Assembly: GCA_002632265.1 (NCBI GenBank)
Contig: NQOV01000008.1
Span: forward strand, 1-64,000
DNA: 64,000 nucleotides
DNA from: Rhodospirillaceae bacterium MC!
Lineage (GTDB): Bacteria > Pseudomonadota > Alphaproteobacteria > MC1
Direction of reading: 5' to 3'
Below, piece by piece: positions 1 to 6,937 of the stretch. Each line of letters starts with the position of its first letter. The first letter of the stretch is position 1. The notes under the pieces were generated by a model. That model worked only from the letters and a program-made list of their open reading frames with translations, had not been told where the DNA came from and did no database searches. A program made the position numbers and the translations under genes.

Positions 1-85
1 TAAGTTCCTTATTAAACACCCTTACATAGAAAAGTCTTCCCTTTCTTTCACCTATGTATCAATTCTTTCTACAAATTTCCATATT

Positions 86-199
86 AAAAGAGCGTGAAAA
101 AGCACTCATTCAGTCGTTTTAAGCCATACTCATGTATGTGGTGTATACACCACGCATAGCTTAAAACAACTGACTAAGCACTTTTTCCCACTCCTTTAG
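86..199. repeat. Long imperfect inverted repeat (R3-type arms)
   Basis: The arms at 87-124 and 159-196 are about 38 bp each and pair over most of their length. Several differences are G-T compatible. At the tip, 138-153 is a perfect 16-nt palindrome (GTGGTGTATACACCAC). The arms carry the GTGAAAAAGCACT / AGCACTTTTTCCCAC motif that recurs at 5567-5611 and 35383-35410. It may be a cruciform or a bidirectional terminator; no gene overlaps it. Confidence 0.7.
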
Positions 200-233
200 T
201 TTAAGAGCTAATATAATATTTTAAAGATTACAC

Positions 234-268
234 AAAAAGCGATGAATTAATATTCATCGCTTTTTTTG
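234..268. terminator. Intrinsic terminator hairpin
   Basis: A perfect 14-bp stem (AAAAAGCGATGAAT at 234-247 with 252-265) closes a 4-nt loop and runs into a T tract, the form of a Rho-independent terminator. The flanking A and T runs would let it work in both directions. The gene it serves must lie left of the window or be the minus-strand array to the right. Confidence 0.7.
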
Positions 269-336
269 TTGTTTATAGCATATCTCAAATAAAAGTAACT
301 ATGTTTATACTAAGCTCTTATTTTTTGTGCTGTATG

Positions 337-484
337 ATTTATCATTACTGGCCTAATATGTAGGCCAGTAATGATAAATTAGCCACAAGCTCATACACAA
401 TAATTACCCCATATGAACAAGGAACTAGATCCTAGTTGAATATGTGATCGAACAAACTTTGTGCAACATCGCTATGTTCGGCCC
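337..484 (+). repeat. Composite interspersed repeat, copy A (R1 hairpin + R2)
   Basis: The R1 part is a perfect 19-bp stem (337-355 with 361-379) with core GGCCTAATATGTAGGCC. The R2 part starts near 442 (GATCGAACAAACTTTGTGC) and holds the small palindrome AACATCGCTATGTT. The same R1-spacer-R2 order recurs at 17665-17826, 49811-49980, 63012-63175 and, inverted, at 31875-32146. R2 faces the 3' end of the minus-strand TM2 array. Confidence 0.75.
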
Positions 485-682
485 GTCTGGCAAGACTTCC
501 GCCCGAGTAGGGCAACCGTCTGTTAAGACTTCCGCCCGAGTAGGGCAACCGTCTGTCAAGACCTCCGCTCGAGTAGGGCGACTGTCTGGCAAGACCTCTG
601 CTCGAGTAGAGCGACCGTCTGTTAAGACCTTTGCTCGAGTAGGGCGACTGTCTGTCAAGACCTCCAACTAAAGAGTGCGACT
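485..682. repeat. 33-bp tandem repeat, six units
   Basis: Units start at 485, 518, 551, 584, 617 and 650; the last is degenerate. Each intact unit has two short inverted repeats: GTCT-N4-AGAC and GCCC-GAGTA-GGGC. In later units the second stem becomes GCTC/GAGC or GCTC/GGGC, so pairing is kept through compensatory or wobble changes. The array extends the right end of the R2 element. Because 33 is a multiple of 3, both strands show open frames of 11-residue repeats, which look spurious. Confidence 0.85.
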
Positions 683-695
683 GCCAAAGCTGGGC

Positions 696-1031
696 TTATA
701 CAAGTATATTACCATTACTATTAGTTTTTTTAAATAGGCTTGAGATTGCTAGGATTTTTATGAATAGGATGAATAGGGCGATTAGGGTTAAAGATATTGC
801 AGGGACTATTCTAAATATTGAGAAAGTGTCGGTATTTAGGCGGTAGATGGCTGCTCCGATGATCATTAGGGCGAATAGTAGTATGAATGATCCTAAGAAC
901 ATGAATCCTTTCTTTTTTCGCCCTGCGTAAAATTCGTGGATACCGAATTCGCCGAAAAAGAAAGTTAAGATGAAGTATGGGATTTTTTGTACTTGTACTT
1001 TTTTGTTATTGTTGTTGGTTGTAGTAGTCAT
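696..1031 (-). CDS. Short TM2-domain membrane protein
   Basis: This 111-residue inner-membrane protein of unknown role is the last gene of a nine-member tandem array. It lacks the N-terminal soluble domain of its neighbours and starts with a Thr/Asn/Lys-rich stretch. The TM2 signature GIHEFYAG lies at residues 30-37 after a first hydrophobic helix, followed by two more hydrophobic segments and the family tail NSNGNILV. I chose the start at 1031 because AAAGGAAT precedes that ATG; a longer frame from 1109 adds 26 residues without domain support. TM2 domains form helical hairpins, but their function in bacteria is mostly unknown. Confidence 0.85.
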   Translation of the reverse strand: MTTTTNNNNKKVQVQKIPYFILTFFFGEFGIHEFYAGRKKKGFMFLGSFILLFALMIIGAAIYRLNTDTFSIFRIVPAISLTLIALFILFIKILAISSLFKKTNSNGNILV

Positions 1032-1128
1032 ATGGTTGATTCCTTTTAGTTGTGAACTATAATAATCTAGGCTTAATACTTTGTAAGTATAGCATAATTT
1101 ATATTTCAAAGCAAGTCTTTTAAAGCTT

Positions 1129-1629
1129 TTACCATTTGGATATAACTATATTACCGTTTCGGTTGGCGGTTGAGCAGAGGATTATAATTCCTCGAATGAA
1201 TAAATATATGGCAATGGCTAAATATACAAACATGTAAATTAAGAACAAGCTTGCTGATAGCTCATTGATACCAACTCCTAAAAATGCGAAACAAAATATG
1301 AAAAATCCCACAGTTATTCCAGCGAATAAAGATCCTGCTTTAAAATTACCTACGGAAAACTCATGAACGCCCCAGAGACCTAATAATATGCAAAGTAAAC
1401 CATATGATTGCTTATTGACATATATTTTACCGTATATTTCTGGTTCGAATTCGGCTTGATTTGGATCGGAGCTGGGGGAAAATATATATTTGTCGCTGTG
1501 TTTATAGACATCTACGGACATGAATTCTTGAATATCAAAATCAAAATCATCTCGATTGGCGTTAATTGTTGAGCCGTCGTCCAGACCTACGATGATGTTA
1601 TTATATTCGATACGTAATATTTTTGCCAT
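1129..1629 (-). CDS. TM2-domain protein with N-terminal soluble domain
   Basis: The 166-residue protein has a soluble N-terminal region (about 1-70) built on the array pattern VGLDDGST...DFDF...VDVYKHSDKYIFS, predicted here to be beta-rich. A membrane part follows from residue 74 with the variant TM2 motif GVHEFSVG (87-94) and further hydrophobic segments. It ends RNGNIVISKW, like the next gene upstream. It is the most divergent of the seven long-form members. Function unknown; the motif pattern supports membership of the family, and a regulatory or sensing role would be speculation. Confidence 0.88.
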   Translation of the reverse strand: MAKILRIEYNNIIVGLDDGSTINANRDDFDFDIQEFMSVDVYKHSDKYIFSPSSDPNQAEFEPEIYGKIYVNKQSYGLLCILLGLWGVHEFSVGNFKAGSLFAGITVGFFIFCFAFLGVGINELSASLFLIYMFVYLAIAIYLFIRGIIILCSTANRNGNIVISKW

Positions 1630-1669
1630 TGTGCTTGCCCTTATTTTTATGTTGTGATATTGCTATGTT

Positions 1670-2179
1670 TTACCATTTAGATATTAATATATTACCGTTT
1701 TTGTTGGGGGTTTTGCATAGGGTAATGATTGCAAAGATTTTGGTTACGATGATGTAGCCGTATAGAGTTATATTTATAGCTAATCCTAATCCTGTGTTTG
1801 GTTCGTCGTAGTCTGAGGATATTATTTGGCAGATTAATGTAATAAGTACAATTATTAATACTATCAGGGAAAGAATCCATAAGAAGCCTTTTTTGGGGTT
1901 GCCTGCGTAAAATTCGTGAACACCAATTGAACCAGTAAAGAAATATAGTAAGCCGTAGGCTGTTTTGTTAACATATATTTTGCCTTGGATTTCTGGTTCG
2001 CTTTCTTTAAATGCTTGAAGATTTTGGGAAAAGATATATTTATCATCGTGTGTATGAACATCTACTACAAGACCCACATGAAGATCGAAATTAAATTCAG
2101 TGCTTGAGACTTCGATAACTGATCCGTCATCCATACCAACTAGAACTTGAGTGTTATCTATTTTGATTATTTTAGCCAT
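1670..2179 (-). CDS. TM2-domain protein with N-terminal soluble domain
   Basis: This 169-residue member has the typical layout: MAKIIKIDN start, VGMDDGSVIEV and EFNF motifs, VDVHTHDDKYIFS near residues 39-51, then GVHEFYAG at 86-93 and KKG, two or three membrane segments, and the tail NKNGNILISKW. About 140 nt at its 5' end (2040-2179) are identical to the 5' end of the upstream paralogue (2621-2760), which implies recent duplication or gene conversion. Function unknown. Confidence 0.9.
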   Translation of the reverse strand: MAKIIKIDNTQVLVGMDDGSVIEVSSTEFNFDLHVGLVVDVHTHDDKYIFSQNLQAFKESEPEIQGKIYVNKTAYGLLYFFTGSIGVHEFYAGNPKKGFLWILSLIVLIIVLITLICQIISSDYDEPNTGLGLAINITLYGYIIVTKIFAIITLCKTPNKNGNILISKW

Positions 2180-2253
2180 GTTCTGACTCCTTTATTATAT
2201 TAAGGGATGTAAAGTGCGATTTGCTTATTTTTATGTTGTAAGAATTGTTGTGT

Positions 2254-2760
2254 TTACCATTTAGATACTAATATATTACCGTTTTTGTTGGGGGTTTTGC
2301 ATAGGGTAATGATTGCAGGGATTTTGGTTATGATGATGTAGCTGTATAGAATTATATTTATAGCGACTCCTGTTTCTCGTTCGTTGTAGTCGCCTGCGAT
2401 TATCATTTGGTAGACTACTGTAATAAGTACAATTATTAATACTATCAGGGAAAGAATCCATAATAAGCCTTTTTTGGGGTTGCCTGCGTAAAATTCGTGA
2501 ACGCCAATTGGACCAGTAAAGAAGTATAATAAGCCGTAGGTTGTTTTGTTAACATATACTTGGCCTTGGATTTCTGGTTCGCTATCTTCAAATGCTTGAA
2601 GATTTCGGGAAAAGATATATTTATCATCGTGTGTATGAACATCTACTACAAGACCCACATGAAGATCGAAATTAAATTCAGTGCTTGAGACTTCGATAAC
2701 TGATCCGTCATCCATACCAACTAGAACTTGAGTGTTATCTATTTTGATTATTTTAGCCAT
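2254..2760 (-). CDS. TM2-domain protein with N-terminal soluble domain
   Basis: This 168-residue protein is the closest paralogue of the gene at 1670-2179. The N-terminal domain differs at only a few residues, while the last membrane segments have diverged (VVYQMIIAGDYNERE in place of LICQIISSDYDEPN). The TM2 motif GVHEFYAG and the adjacent NPKKG are intact, and the tail is NKNGNILVSKW. Sequence is therefore kept in the soluble half and drifts in the loop between membrane segments. Function unknown. Confidence 0.9.
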   Translation of the reverse strand: MAKIIKIDNTQVLVGMDDGSVIEVSSTEFNFDLHVGLVVDVHTHDDKYIFSRNLQAFEDSEPEIQGQVYVNKTTYGLLYFFTGPIGVHEFYAGNPKKGLLWILSLIVLIIVLITVVYQMIIAGDYNERETGVAINIILYSYIIITKIPAIITLCKTPNKNGNILVSKW

Positions 2761-2774
2761 TGCTTTGCCTTAAA

Positions 2775-3233
2775 TTAGAATTTATTAACAAGAATTTTAC
2801 CGTTTTTTGGTGTTTTGCATAGGGTTATAATTGCAAGGATTAGTATTACAACACTATAAGCAATCCCCACAAAAAGCGTATTGCGTCTTAAGGAGTAATT
2901 TATTAAGCTTATTACGATAGTTAATAAGATCCACAGAAAGCCTTTTTTAGGATTTCCTGCGTAAAATTCGTGGATTCCCAATTGACCAAGGAAGAAAAAG
3001 AATAATCCGTATGGCACTTTGTTAACCGCTACTTTATCTTGTGGCACTTCGATATCGTCGGCGTTTGTGGGTGTTGGTTGTGAGAAGATGTAAGTATCAT
3101 TATGTTTGTGAGCGTCTACTTGCATATTTTCACTAATGGGAAAATTAAATTCGCTTTTTGCCACTTCGATTGTAGAGCTGTCATCCAAACTAACGGTTAC
3201 TTTATCATTATCGATTGTGATTATTTTAGCCAT
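2775..3233 (-). CDS. TM2-domain protein with N-terminal soluble domain
   Basis: This 152-residue member begins MAKIITIDNDKVTVSLDDSS, where DDSS replaces the DDGS of other copies. EFNF, HKHNDTYIFS, the TM2 motif GIHEFYAG (86-93) and the tail KNGKILVNKF follow. It forms a close pair with the next gene upstream at a spacing of 473 bp. The junction sequence around the start and the preceding stop is repeated almost exactly, so the duplicated unit is gene plus spacer. Function unknown. Confidence 0.9.
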   Translation of the reverse strand: MAKIITIDNDKVTVSLDDSSTIEVAKSEFNFPISENMQVDAHKHNDTYIFSQPTPTNADDIEVPQDKVAVNKVPYGLFFFFLGQLGIHEFYAGNPKKGFLWILLTIVISLINYSLRRNTLFVGIAYSVVILILAIITLCKTPKNGKILVNKF

Positions 3234-3247
3234 TGCTTTGCCTTAAA

Positions 3248-3715
3248 TTAGAATTTATTAACAAGAATTTTGCCGTTTTTTGATGTTTTGCATAGGGTTA
3301 TAATTGCAAGAATTATTACTATAATAACATAAATCAAGCCAATAAATGCGAAAAATATAGATTGTTTTTGTAGCATATAACTTATGACCCTTATTACTAC
3401 ACTAACTACAATCCATATTACGCCTTTTTTATGGTTTCCTGCGTAAAATTCGTGGATTCCCAATTGACCAAGGAAGAAAAAGAATAATCCGTATGGCACT
3501 TTGTTAACCGCTACTTTACCTTCTGGCACTTCGATATCGTCGGCGTTTGTGGGTGTTGGTTGTGAGAAGATGTAAGTATCATTATGTTTGTGAGTATCTA
3601 CTTGCATATTTTCACTAATGGGGAAGTTAAATTCTGTTTTTGCTACTTCGATTGTAGAGCTGTCATCCAAACTAACGGTTACTGTATCATTATCGATTGT
3701 GATTATTTTAGCCAT
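3248..3715 (-). CDS. TM2-domain protein with N-terminal soluble domain
   Basis: This 155-residue sister of the gene at 2775-3233 shares long identical stretches, for example the region encoding the TM2 motif and the residues before it (about 3437-3513 against 2956-3032). The TM2 motif is GIHEFYAG followed by NHKKG. Divergence is concentrated in the membrane segments after the motif (VIWIVVSVVIRVISYML). Tail SKNGKILVNKF. A 120-nt spacer and then a decayed TM2 copy lie upstream. Confidence 0.9.
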   Translation of the reverse strand: MAKIITIDNDTVTVSLDDSSTIEVAKTEFNFPISENMQVDTHKHNDTYIFSQPTPTNADDIEVPEGKVAVNKVPYGLFFFFLGQLGIHEFYAGNHKKGVIWIVVSVVIRVISYMLQKQSIFFAFIGLIYVIIVIILAIITLCKTSKNGKILVNKF

Positions 3716-3837
3716 GTTATTATTATCCTTACTTGCTTTTTATATTATATTAAATGGGTGTGAGTCATTTACTGAAGTTTCACATTGAAAGTTATCTTAT
3801 CACATAGCTATTTATAAATCAAGTGTTAAATTTTACT

Positions 3838-3982
3838 TAATTATTTATAGGGTGATATATCCGTGTTTATGGCTTTTGATTCTGATTGCTTTTATGTTAT
3901 CTAAATAACCCATATATTATTTATTAGGTAAACTAACTTGAATGCGTAAGTGATAAATATAGGTAGGGAATTTTTGTTAAAA
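3838..3982 (-). pseudogene. Decayed 3' part of a short-form TM2 gene
   Basis: The DNA aligns closely with the 3' end of the intact gene at 5168-5548; both share TAATTATTTATAGG, GATTGCTTTTATG and ACGTAAGTGATAAATATAGG-like blocks. In the gene's frame the remnant ends ...YGHKHSKIRIAKIND, but a 1-bp deletion near 3905-3925 shifts the frame and exposes stops. The N-terminal half, with the TM2 motif, is missing. It shows that the array once held another short-form copy here. Confidence 0.8.
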
Positions 3983-4471
3983 TTATTTATTTAAGAGAAT
4001 ATTTCCGTTGCGGTTTTCTTTTCTGTTGCAAAGGATTATGATGGCGTAAATTTTTACGAAGATTATGATGTATGACAGATAAAGTAGTGCTAACATTAAT
4101 ATAATTAGTTTGATAACGGGGTCTTCTGCTAGGCTAGCAATGACAATAAAACTGATTGGGATGATAAAGAATAAGGAAGCACGAAAGAATCTTTTAGCGT
4201 AAAATTCGTGAGCACCTACAAAACCTAATAACAGAGCAAAGAGGCAGAATGCTATTTTATTTACGTATATTTTGCCTTCTATTTCAGGTTCTACTTCAAA
4301 GCCTGTTTTGTGGTCAGGGGCAAAAATGTTTTTACCGTCGTGATTGTAGATATTTAAGGGCGTATTTACTTGAATAGGAAAAGTAAATTCTGATCTTGGA
4401 ACGTCGATTGCTGATCCGTCATCTAGTCCAACCATTACTTGATCGATAGTAATTTTAATAATTTTAGCCAT
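3983..4471 (-). CDS. TM2-domain protein with N-terminal soluble domain
   Basis: This 162-residue member has the usual N-terminal block (VMVGLDDGSAIDV, EFTFPI, NHDGKNIFA) and then the linker EVEPEIEGKIYVNK. The TM2 motif is altered to GAHEFYA followed by KRFFRAS, so the usual G-N-x-K-K-G is lost. Three hydrophobic segments follow, then the tail RKENRNGNILLNK. Its start at 4471 follows a weak purine-rich stretch. Function unknown. Confidence 0.88.
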   Translation of the reverse strand: MAKIIKITIDQVMVGLDDGSAIDVPRSEFTFPIQVNTPLNIYNHDGKNIFAPDHKTGFEVEPEIEGKIYVNKIAFCLFALLLGFVGAHEFYAKRFFRASLFFIIPISFIVIASLAEDPVIKLIILMLALLYLSYIIIFVKIYAIIILCNRKENRNGNILLNK

Positions 4472-4514
4472 GTTTGTATATTCTCCATAGTTTTAAGCAT
4501 GTAAGTAGTAGATA

Positions 4515-4577
4515 TTACCATTTACTTATAAGAATGTTAGCGTTGCGGTTTTCTTTGTGATTACACAAACGCATAAC
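4515..4577 (-). pseudogene. C-terminal fragment of a long-form TM2 gene
   Basis: A 20-codon minus-strand remnant translates as ...MRLCNHKENRNANILISKW followed by a stop. It matches the family tail (for example CNRKENRNGNIL and ISKW of neighbours). No upstream TM2 coding sequence remains; the gene at 4587 begins only 9 bp away. This is the second relic showing that copies are lost as well as gained. Confidence 0.8.
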
Positions 4578-4586
4578 AGACTAGAA

Positions 4587-5033
4587 TTATCTTTTGCCTT
4601 TAATAAGAATTTGACCGTTTTCATCAGCCTCTTTGCAGAATGTTATAATTGCACAAATGAATACGGCAGGGATGAAAATCAATAGTGGGAAACATAAACA
4701 GATGATAGATCCCACACATCCAAGAATCCATAGAAAAGCTTTTTTAGGGTTACCTGCGTAAAATTCATGAATGCCAATATGACCAAAGAAGAAAAATAAC
4801 AAAGCATATGGAATTTTATTCACAGGTTTCATGCCATAAGGAATAGGGACGCCTGACGCTGTATTGTTAGATTGTGAGAAAATATATCTATCTTCATGTT
4901 TATAAGCGTCTATAAGCATACCTTCAGCAATTGCAAAATCAAAATCTAGAGGCGAAACCTCTAAAGTTGTTTTGTCATCCATGCCAACTAGTACAAGATT
5001 ATTATCTTTATTAATTTGAAGTATTTGAGCCAT
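4587..5033 (-). CDS. TM2-domain protein with N-terminal soluble domain
   Basis: The 148-residue protein starts MAQILQINKDNNLVLVGMDDKTTLEV, where DDKT replaces DDGS. DFDFAI and YKHEDRYIFS follow, and a 20-residue linker leads into the TM2 motif GIHEFYAG plus NPKKAFLWILG. The last membrane segments are short and Cys-containing (SIICLCFPLLIFIPAVFICA). It ends ENGQILIKGKR. It keeps the two hallmark blocks but diverges elsewhere. Function unknown. Confidence 0.88.
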   Translation of the reverse strand: MAQILQINKDNNLVLVGMDDKTTLEVSPLDFDFAIAEGMLIDAYKHEDRYIFSQSNNTASGVPIPYGMKPVNKIPYALLFFFFGHIGIHEFYAGNPKKAFLWILGCVGSIICLCFPLLIFIPAVFICAIITFCKEADENGQILIKGKR

Positions 5034-5167
5034 TATCTTTGCCTTTGTCTTTTTTCTATGTATATATGATTATATTAATTGTAATATGGATTGTAACATA
5101 TCCATATCTAAAATTTATGTTATCATATAGTGTTGTTCAACACAAGTATTAATTTTTGGTTAATTAT

Positions 5168-5548
5168 TTATAGGTAGATGTATCCCTTTTTATCGCTTTT
5201 GTTTTTGATTGCTTTTATGCCGTCGAGTATGACCCATATGTTATTGATAAGGTAAAGTAACTTTAATACGTAAGTGATAAATATAGGTAATGGATTTTTA
5301 TTTAAACCATTTATTAAGTAATCTAACATGCTTTGATCGTGATTTTGTAGGATCATGATGAATTCCATTAAAAACACGCTAAAGGGAATGCAAAATAATA
5401 TCAGTAAAATTATTCCGTGGAGTGTTTTATTGATGAAGAATTTATGAACGCCCCATGTTCCTAAAAGAAATATGAGCCATACATAGGTTGATTTTTTTAC
5501 TTTTACTTGTTTTATTTTTGTTTTCGGCTTTGGCTTAGGTTGTGGCAT
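5168..5548 (-). CDS. Short TM2-like membrane protein
   Basis: This 126-residue protein is the first gene of the array. It has a Pro/Lys-rich N-terminus (alternating PKPKPKTK) instead of the soluble domain, then the weak TM2 motif GVHKFFIN, a long hydrophobic segment and a further membrane segment ending NKSDKKGYIYL. Its 3' half is the parent type of the decayed copy at 3838-3982. Whether it still counts as TM2 rests on the G-x-H-K-F-F core and its position. Confidence 0.8.
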   Translation of the reverse strand: MPQPKPKPKTKIKQVKVKKSTYVWLIFLLGTWGVHKFFINKTLHGIILLILFCIPFSVFLMEFIMILQNHDQSMLDYLINGLNKNPLPIFITYVLKLLYLINNIWVILDGIKAIKNKSDKKGYIYL

Positions 5549-5566
5549 GGCTCATATAAAACTCTC

Positions 5567-5611
5567 TAAAGGGTGGGAAAAAGTGCTTGAGTGAGTGCTT
5601 TTTCACGCCCT
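5567..5611. terminator. R3-type hairpin after serS
   Basis: The arms AGGGTGGGAAAAAGTGCTT and GAGTGCTTTTTCACGCCCT pair with a few mismatches, and the hairpin abuts the serS stop codon. It probably ends the serS transcript on the minus strand. The motif matches the arms at 86-199 and the half copy after dgoD at 35383-35410. Confidence 0.55.
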
Positions 5612-6887
5612 AGGAAATAACTTCTAAGCCACCCATGTAAGGGCGAAGAACTTCGGGTACAATGATAGATCCGTCGGCTTGTTGGTAGTTTTCCATTACG
5701 GCGATTAGACATCTGCCGATGGCGATACCTGATCCGTTAAGAGTGTGAACGAATTCGGTATTTTTTTCGCTTTTTTTTCTGAAACGTGCTTTCATGCGAC
5801 GGGCTTGGAATTCGCCTGTGGTTGAACAGCTGGAAATTTCTCGATATGTGTTTTGCCCAGGCAACCATACTTCAATATCGTATGTTTTGCGAGCCGAGAA
5901 ACCAAGATCGCCAGTGCAAAGCCTTACAACACGGTAGGGGATATCAAGCTTTTTTAGGATGTTTTCGGCACATCCTGTCATGCGTTCTAGTTCATTATCG
6001 GACTCGCTGGGTTTTGATAGTGTTACCATTTCGACCTTAGCAAATTGGTGTTGGCGTAACATGCCTTTTGTGTCTCGTCCTGCTGATCCTGCCTCGGATC
6101 TAAAACATTGGGTTAGGGCGGTCATGCGAATGGGTAATTTTTCTTCATCGATGATAGTATTGGAAAATTGGTTAGTTATGCTCACTTCGGCGGTGGGGAT
6201 TAGCCAAAAATCGCTATTTTCAATTTTATAAAGATCTTCGCCAAATTTAGGGAGTTGACCTGTACCATATAGAGCCGAACTGTTGACAATTACTGGGGTT
6301 TGTACTTCTTCTAGTTCGTGTTCTATAATGTGAGTGTCTAACATGAAACTTGACAAAGCACGCTCTAATCTGGCAAGATTTTTTCTTAGGATCACAAAGC
6401 GAGAGCCTGATATTTTAGTGGCGGTTAGGAAATCCATTTGCCCAAGATTTTCCCCTAGCTCGTAATGTTCTTTTGGAGTAAAATCGAACTGCTTGATTGT
6501 GCCATAGGTGCGTATTTCTTCGTTGTCGCTCTCATCTGTGCCTTTGGGTGTATCGGCATATGGTAGGTTGGGGATGGCCATAAGATCACGGTTGAGATCG
6601 TCAATTAATTCTTTGGCTTTGTTTTCTAAAACTGTAACTTCTTCTTTTGATTTTGCTACTTGTTGTTTTAGTTCTTCGGCTTTGTCCTTTTTGCCGTGTT
6701 TCATGGCCATGCCGATTTCTTTTGATAGAACGTTGCGTTCTGCCACTAAGGTTTCCGATTGAGTGATGACTTTTCGGCGAATCTCATCTTTAAGAAGTAA
6801 TTTTTCTGCTAGGGGGTCTAGTCCTCTAAGTGTTAAACCTGCGTCAAATTCATCTGGGTTAGTTTTTATAAATTTTATATCGTGCAT
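5610..6887 (-). CDS. serS: Seryl-tRNA synthetase
   Basis: This cytosolic enzyme charges tRNA-Ser, and also tRNA-Sec where present, with serine using ATP. The 425-residue length is standard. The N-terminal coiled-coil tRNA-binding arm runs to about residue 110 ([14 protein letters not shown] start, heptad-rich [15 protein letters not shown]). The class II core follows, with motif 2 around [24 protein letters not shown] and motif 3 near [20 protein letters not shown]. It sits before the minus-strand tatC-BMP pair in the read direction but is probably a separate unit with an R3 hairpin at its end. Confidence 0.97.
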   Translation of the reverse strand: [425 protein letters not shown]

Positions 6888-6937
6888 TGTCTTAATCCTT
6901 GGCTATGTATTATGTATTATGTGTTGTATGTTATATG

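Noticed and set aside
444-671. Open frame of 11-residue repeats (VKTSARVGQPS type), with a matching frame on the other strand
   Set aside because: It exists only because the 33-bp tandem unit is a multiple of three. Both strands are open, there is no ribosome site, and the changes favour hairpin pairing over protein sequence.
485-682. CRISPR-like array
   Set aside because: The 33-bp units are directly adjacent with no unique spacers, and no cas genes are in the window.
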